Part shown: positions 5,162-5,658 of the stretch, piece after piece
Position numbering within the stretch: position 1 is the stretch's first letter
How the letters are laid out: every line of letters begins with the position of its first letter
From: an uncultured Candidatus Saccharibacteria bacterium
Lineage (GTDB): Bacteria > Patescibacteriota > Saccharimonadia > Saccharimonadales > UBA4665
Reading direction: 5' to 3'
DNA: 5,658 nt
Assembly (NCBI GenBank): GCA_903891235.1
Contig: CAITDW010000250.1
Span: forward strand, 1 to 5,658
The notes under the pieces: generated by a model
What the model saw: the letters and a program-made list of their open reading frames with translations, nothing else
Told to the model about the DNA's origin: nothing
Databases searched by the model: none
Position numbers and translations under genes: made by a program

Positions 5162-5602
5162 TTATCCTGTAATATTAGCAGTTGTCTTTGTAATAACAAA
5201 CTGTACTATTATTTGAGCTATAGCTACAATAACTAGTCCCACGATAGCAAAAATTATAGCATTTTTAGCACCTCTCACCCCGGCTTCTTCACCACCTGAG
5301 ACAATATATCTAAATCCAGCAATTATGATCATAATTACCGCTACGATACCGACTACCCATGAAAATATATTTAGGACTTGAGTCACGATATTAGAGAGAC
5401 CACTACCAGCAGTCGTACAATCTACTTGGGTGTTAGATGATGCGGCAGTTCCGTTGCATCCATTAGTTGAAATAGAATTAGTTAGATTATAGGTTCCAGG
5501 ATCAGCAGTGGCGGCATAAGTTATACTAGTAATACTTAATGGTACGACTACAGCAATAATGGCTGATAATGTCATTAATTTTATTTTTAGAGATTTTAAC
5601 AT
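5162..5602 (-). CDS. T4SS_pilin/VirB2-like pilin precursor
   Basis: This is a 146-residue exported small membrane protein of the TrbC/VirB2-like T4SS_pilin type common in Patescibacteria. A signal peptide with lysines at 3, 6 and 8 and a hydrophobic core (10-28) ends in ITYA, with likely cleavage after A30. The mature N-terminus (31-70) is Ser/Thr/Asn-rich and has two cysteines, C49 and C62, that could form a disulfide outside the cell. Two membrane helices follow (about 73-95 and 113-137), joined by a short polar loop with the family-typical GFRYIVSGGEE (96-106) and AKNAIIFAIVGLVIV (112-126). In VirB2 relatives such subunits polymerise into a pilus; no ATPase or channel gene is visible here, so the machinery must lie elsewhere or beyond the window edge. 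The ATG at 5602 has AAAGG (5612-5616) 9 nt upstream. It ends at a strong terminator, so it is the last gene of its unit. Confidence 0.85.
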   Translation of the reverse strand: MLKSLKIKLMTLSAIIAVVVPLSITSITYAATADPGTYNLTNSISTNGCNGTAASSNTQVDCTTAGSGLSNIVTQVLNIFSWVVGIVAVIMIIIAGFRYIVSGGEEAGVRGAKNAIIFAIVGLVIVAIAQIIVQFVITKTTANITG

Positions 5603-5644
5603 TGATTTGAACCTTTCGATTAGGATTTAGTTTAATATATCTTC

Positions 5645-5650
5645 ATTATA
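5645..5650 (-). promoter_or_regulatory. Candidate -10 element of the pilin gene
   Basis: A consensus TATAAT lies on the minus strand at 5645-5650, 43 bp before the pilin ATG. It would start transcription near 5638 and give a leader of about 35 nt containing the AAAGG site. The matching -35 would fall outside the window, so the promoter cannot be confirmed here. Confidence 0.4.
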
Positions 5651-5658
5651 TATCACTT

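Overview
The window is an AT-rich, gene-dense bacterial chromosome segment. It carries six protein genes, two serine tRNA genes and several well-formed regulatory sites. The gene set points to a Patescibacteria/CPR genome, most likely Candidatus Saccharibacteria (TM7). It includes a small T4SS_pilin/VirB2-like pilin, a membrane-anchored YkuD L,D-transpeptidase with PG_binding_4-type modules, a GT-C-like membrane protein with a DPDxxWHL motif, and an actinobacteria-like DUF7144 membrane protein. All genes read through with ordinary bacterial stops and no UGA recoding is needed. The taxonomic call is inference from gene content, not from a marker gene.

Layout. At the left is a four-helix DUF7144 protein on the plus strand (63-455). 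It converges, with only a 9-bp gap, on an L,D-transpeptidase on the minus strand (465-1889). Upstream of that on the same strand is a small two-helix membrane protein with a lysine-rich tail and a possible PH-like domain (1957-2511). A 94-bp divergent spacer separates it from a polytopic GT-C-like protein on the plus strand (2606-4018). About 220 bp of apparently non-coding DNA follows. Then come tRNA-Ser(GCU) and tRNA-Ser(UGA), both on the minus strand and read as one unit from UGA to GCU, with a good promoter and a downstream terminator-like hairpin. An hsp20 gene is divergent from the tRNAs (start best placed at 4624). It is followed by an 18-bp perfect bidirectional terminator that it shares with a convergent pilin gene on the minus strand (5162-5602).

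Functional themes. Four of the six proteins are embedded in or anchored to the membrane, and a fifth, the pilin, is exported through it. The transpeptidase crosslinks peptidoglycan. The GT-C-like protein probably glycosylates an envelope component. The pilin probably builds a T4SS-related surface structure. The small heat shock protein is the only obviously cytosolic enzyme or chaperone. The genes do not form one operon: there are at least five transcription units by strand and promoter layout.

The most notable non-coding signal is the 186-bp divergent spacer between the tRNA-Ser pair and hsp20. It holds two recognisable promoters, a 28-bp near-perfect palindrome between them, and a second inverted repeat at the predicted hsp20 transcription start. 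Neither repeat matches CIRCE or HAIR. I see no CRISPR array, insertion sequence or integrated element, and no clear evidence of a wholly new system.
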